From: Splendidivirga corallicola
Lineage (GTDB): Bacteria > Bacteroidota > Bacteroidia > Cytophagales > Cyclobacteriaceae
Assembly (NCBI GenBank): GCA_030442035.1
Contig: JAUJEA010000013.1
Coordinates: forward strand, 1 to 64,000
Length of the DNA: 64,000 nt
Direction of reading: 5' to 3'
The position numbers and the translations under genes were made by a program. Each line of letters starts with the position of its first letter. Positions within the stretch are counted from its first letter, which is position 1. The notes beneath the pieces are model-generated. The model was not told where the DNA came from and did no database searches. It saw only the letters and a list, made by a program, of their open reading frames with translations. Below are positions 62,287 through 64,000 of this stretch, one piece after another.

Positions 62287-63516
62287 TTAATTTTTTAAAT
62301 ATTCAAATTTTGCATGGGCAATCTTCATTTTTTTAATAGCGGCTTCCAAAGCCATTTTGTTTTCAATAATGCTTTGCTGCATTTTCAATACATCTTCAAA
62401 ATCCTGATCAGAAGCTGAATAAGATGAAATTAAGATTCGCAATGCCTGCTCTGATTTATTAATAATGCTTTGATATACATTGATTTTTCTTGATCCATCT
62501 TTATATTCCTGGAGAGCCTGTTCATGAAACAGCGTCAAGTCATTGATCTTTTGCGCCCTCAGGTTCTTCGTTGCATCCCTCTGAATGATTACCTCATTTA
62601 CCTTTCCTTTATTTTTCTTAGAGAAAATCGGCAGAGATAGGGATACCATTGGCATGAATATATCTTTGCCATTATCTACAATGTCAATATTCTCACGATT
62701 TCCTACAATGGCATAATCCATTCCAACGCCGAAAGATGGTTTATTGGATAGCTCTGCCACCTGCTGTTGTGCAGTCCATTGATTCAATTTATGATCTATT
62801 ACATCTATGGATGGATGATCTGCCAGCAATTCAACAGAATCGAATGTGATTTGAAAAGAGCTGTTTAATGTATCAGGTAATTTTACCTCTGAACCTTTCG
62901 GCTTATCGATCAAAAGATTAAGATCACTTTGCTGCAACATTCTTTGATCCCGTAGCGCCGCTAACTTCTCTTCAGCTGCTTCGAATTGTAGTTGAACTCT
63001 GATAACATCCACAAGAGAGGATTTACCGGATTCATATTTGGTAAGCGCCAGCCTTTCAAATGATTTAAGAAGATCAAGATTTTGCTGAGCTAAAACAATA
63101 TTCCGGTCAAGCTCATATAAAGTGTACCATTGACTGGTCAGGGCTAGCACAAAAGATTTTTTTTCAAGCTCATAAGCAGCCAGTAGTGCTTGTGCCATCT
63201 CGCTCGATACGGACTTTTTTTGCGTCAATGTTCCAAACCAGGGAAGCTTCTGTGTAAAGGAGAATCTAGCTCTTTGCGGACCAACCCTTGTTTCCACCGG
63301 GCTAATGAAGTAACCTGCTGCTAATTGTGGATCCGGAAGTGCACCCGACTGGTCAATCGTTTCCAACGCAGCTAGGTATTCCTGATGTTTGGATTTTAGT
63401 CCCGGATTGTTAGCCAATCCTTCCTGAATATAATCTTCCAGTGATTGTCCGTGGGCAATGATTCCCAAATGAAGCAAGCAGATAATTAACTTTTTTCTTA
63501 TTGACATAAACTTCAA
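62287..63516 (-). CDS. TolC-family outer-membrane efflux protein (CusC-like)
   Basis: 409 residues with a signal peptide (LIICLLHLGIIAHGQ). Two OEP repeats: SLEDYIQEGLANNPGLKSKHQEYLAA, VGPQRARFSFTQKLPWFGTL and LTKYESGKSSLVDVIRVQLQFEAAEEKL in the first, IDVIDHKLNQWTAQQQVAE and VSLSLPIFSKKNKGKVNEV in the second. It ends in a coiled-coil near IIENKMALEAAIKKMKIAH. It forms the outer-membrane channel of the tripartite metal pump. It lies 2 bp after the pump gene. Confidence 0.92.
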   Translation of the reverse strand: MKFMSIRKKLIICLLHLGIIAHGQSLEDYIQEGLANNPGLKSKHQEYLAALETIDQSGALPDPQLAAGYFISPVETRVGPQRARFSFTQKLPWFGTLTQKKSVSSEMAQALLAAYELEKKSFVLALTSQWYTLYELDRNIVLAQQNLDLLKSFERLALTKYESGKSSLVDVIRVQLQFEAAEEKLAALRDQRMLQQSDLNLLIDKPKGSEVKLPDTLNSSFQITFDSVELLADHPSIDVIDHKLNQWTAQQQVAELSNKPSFGVGMDYAIVGNRENIDIVDNGKDIFMPMVSLSLPIFSKKNKGKVNEVIIQRDATKNLRAQKINDLTLFHEQALQEYKDGSRKINVYQSIINKSEQALRILISSYSASDQDFEDVLKMQQSIIENKMALEAAIKKMKIAHAKFEYLKN

Positions 63517-63518
63517 TT

Positions 63519-64000
63519 TTAGGGCTTAATTAATTTAACTTTAGTCTCTTCCCACCAGGCATATAATACCGGAACGACTAAGAGTGTGATCAATGCGATG
63601 GTCATACCACCAAACACGGGTATGGCCATGGGAATCATGATATCAGCACCCCTTCCGGTAGAAGTAAGAATTGGAATCAGTGCTAACAAAGTAGTGGCGG
63701 TTGTCATTAAACACGGGCGTACACGTCTCTTCCCGGCTTCCAATACAGCTGCTCTAATCTGGTTGGCTTCATTGGGTTTGTTTTTTTCAAAAACCTGTTT
63801 AAGATAAGTGGCCATAATAACACCGTCATCAGTGGCAATACCAAATAGTGCAATAAAACCGACCCATACCGCAACACTCAGATTCACAGCTCCCATCTGG
63901 AATAGAGCCCTCATGTTCTGTCCGAAGAATTCGAAATTCATGAACCAATCAGCTCCATATAGCCATATCATCAAAAAGCCACCAGCCAAGGCTACACCTA
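63519..64000 (-). CDS. CusA/CzcA-type heavy-metal RND transporter, C-terminal part (cut by the window)
   Basis: Only the last ~160 residues are inside the window; the 5' end lies beyond 64000. Visible segments are the last membrane helices (VNLSVAVWVGFIALFGIATDDGVIMATYL and MIPMAIPVFGGMTIALITLLVVPVLYA) and the conserved loop GKRRVRPCLMTTATTLLALIPIL, typical of heavy-metal efflux RND pumps. The protein is the proton-driven inner-membrane pump of the operon with the TolC-like and CusB-like genes. The metal is inferred as copper or silver from the CusB partner with its DUF3347 domain. Confidence 0.92.
   Translation of the reverse strand, partial: GVALAGGFLMIWLYGADWFMNFEFFGQNMRALFQMGAVNLSVAVWVGFIALFGIATDDGVIMATYLKQVFEKNKPNEANQIRAAVLEAGKRRVRPCLMTTATTLLALIPILTSTGRGADIMIPMAIPVFGGMTIALITLLVVPVLYAWWEETKVKLIKP

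Overview
The window is a chromosomal segment of a Bacteroidota bacterium, most likely a marine or environmental member of the Cytophagales. This rests on the AT-rich base composition, two secreted proteins with C-terminal type IX secretion (T9SS) sorting domains, a type III glutamine synthetase, a DUF5686 outer-membrane protein, many lipoproteins and the typical Bacteroidota MoxR/DUF58/DUF4350/SpoIIM operon. No rRNA, tRNA, CRISPR array or intact mobile element was found. The left edge carries only the last 39 codons of an IS1182-like transposase, and the right edge cuts an RND metal-efflux pump.

Layout. 1-8.2 kb: transposase remnant, fdhD, a large cadherin-like T9SS protein, a DUF2911/TPR protein and a soluble TPR histidine kinase. 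8.9-16.5 kb: a tightly overlapping minus-strand operon (SpoIIM-like, DUF4129, DUF4350, MoxR ATPase, DUF58) flanked by two RDD membrane proteins. 16.6-18.1 kb: a beta-propeller (BNR) protein paired with a MoaD/ThiS-like protein ending in Gly-Gly. 18.4-24.6 kb: DUF5686 protein, HAD phosphatase, SnoaL-like protein, then an SCO/MORN/YHYH cluster of lipoproteins. 25.0-27.2 kb: an ECF sigma factor, a putative anti-sigma factor and two LTXXQ/Spy-like envelope stress or metal-sensing proteins. 28.0-36.5 kb: universal stress protein, pyrophosphatase, pectate-lyase-like T9SS protein, TPR lipoprotein, histidine kinase, SRPBCC/GyrI fusion and alpha/beta hydrolase. A 56-residue lipoprotein precedes the glutamine synthetase III gene.

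39.4-47.9 kb is the most interesting part: a divergent cluster holding a complete predicted 2-aminoethylphosphonate (AEP) pathway. It has PEP mutase fused to a nucleotidyltransferase-like domain, phosphonopyruvate decarboxylase and an AEP-type transaminase. It also has a second, intact nucleotidyltransferase, a CDP-alcohol phosphotransferase whose motif resembles eukaryotic ethanolamine phosphotransferases, a HAD phosphatase and an LTA-synthase-like membrane sulfatase. Together they suggest synthesis of CMP-AEP and its transfer to a lipid, giving an AEP phosphonolipid or another AEP-decorated envelope polymer.

48.0-59.3 kb: alpha-carbonic anhydrase, AraC regulator, VOC protein, GH29 fucosidase, SAP-domain protein, class III cyclase, DUF2062 protein, mtaB, an outer-membrane DUF6268-like protein and a formylglycine-generating-enzyme-like lipoprotein. 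59.5-64.0 kb: a copper/heavy-metal efflux operon (CusA-like, TolC-like, CusB-like with DUF3347, and a stand-alone DUF3347 lipoprotein).

Non-coding structure includes two inverted copies of a ~130-bp palindromic repeat (24.9 and 62.1 kb), a ~150-bp imperfect palindrome at 27.7 kb, an 8-bp tandem repeat at two sites (36.6 and 49.9 kb), eight copies of a 7-bp repeat before mtaB, and several hairpin terminators.
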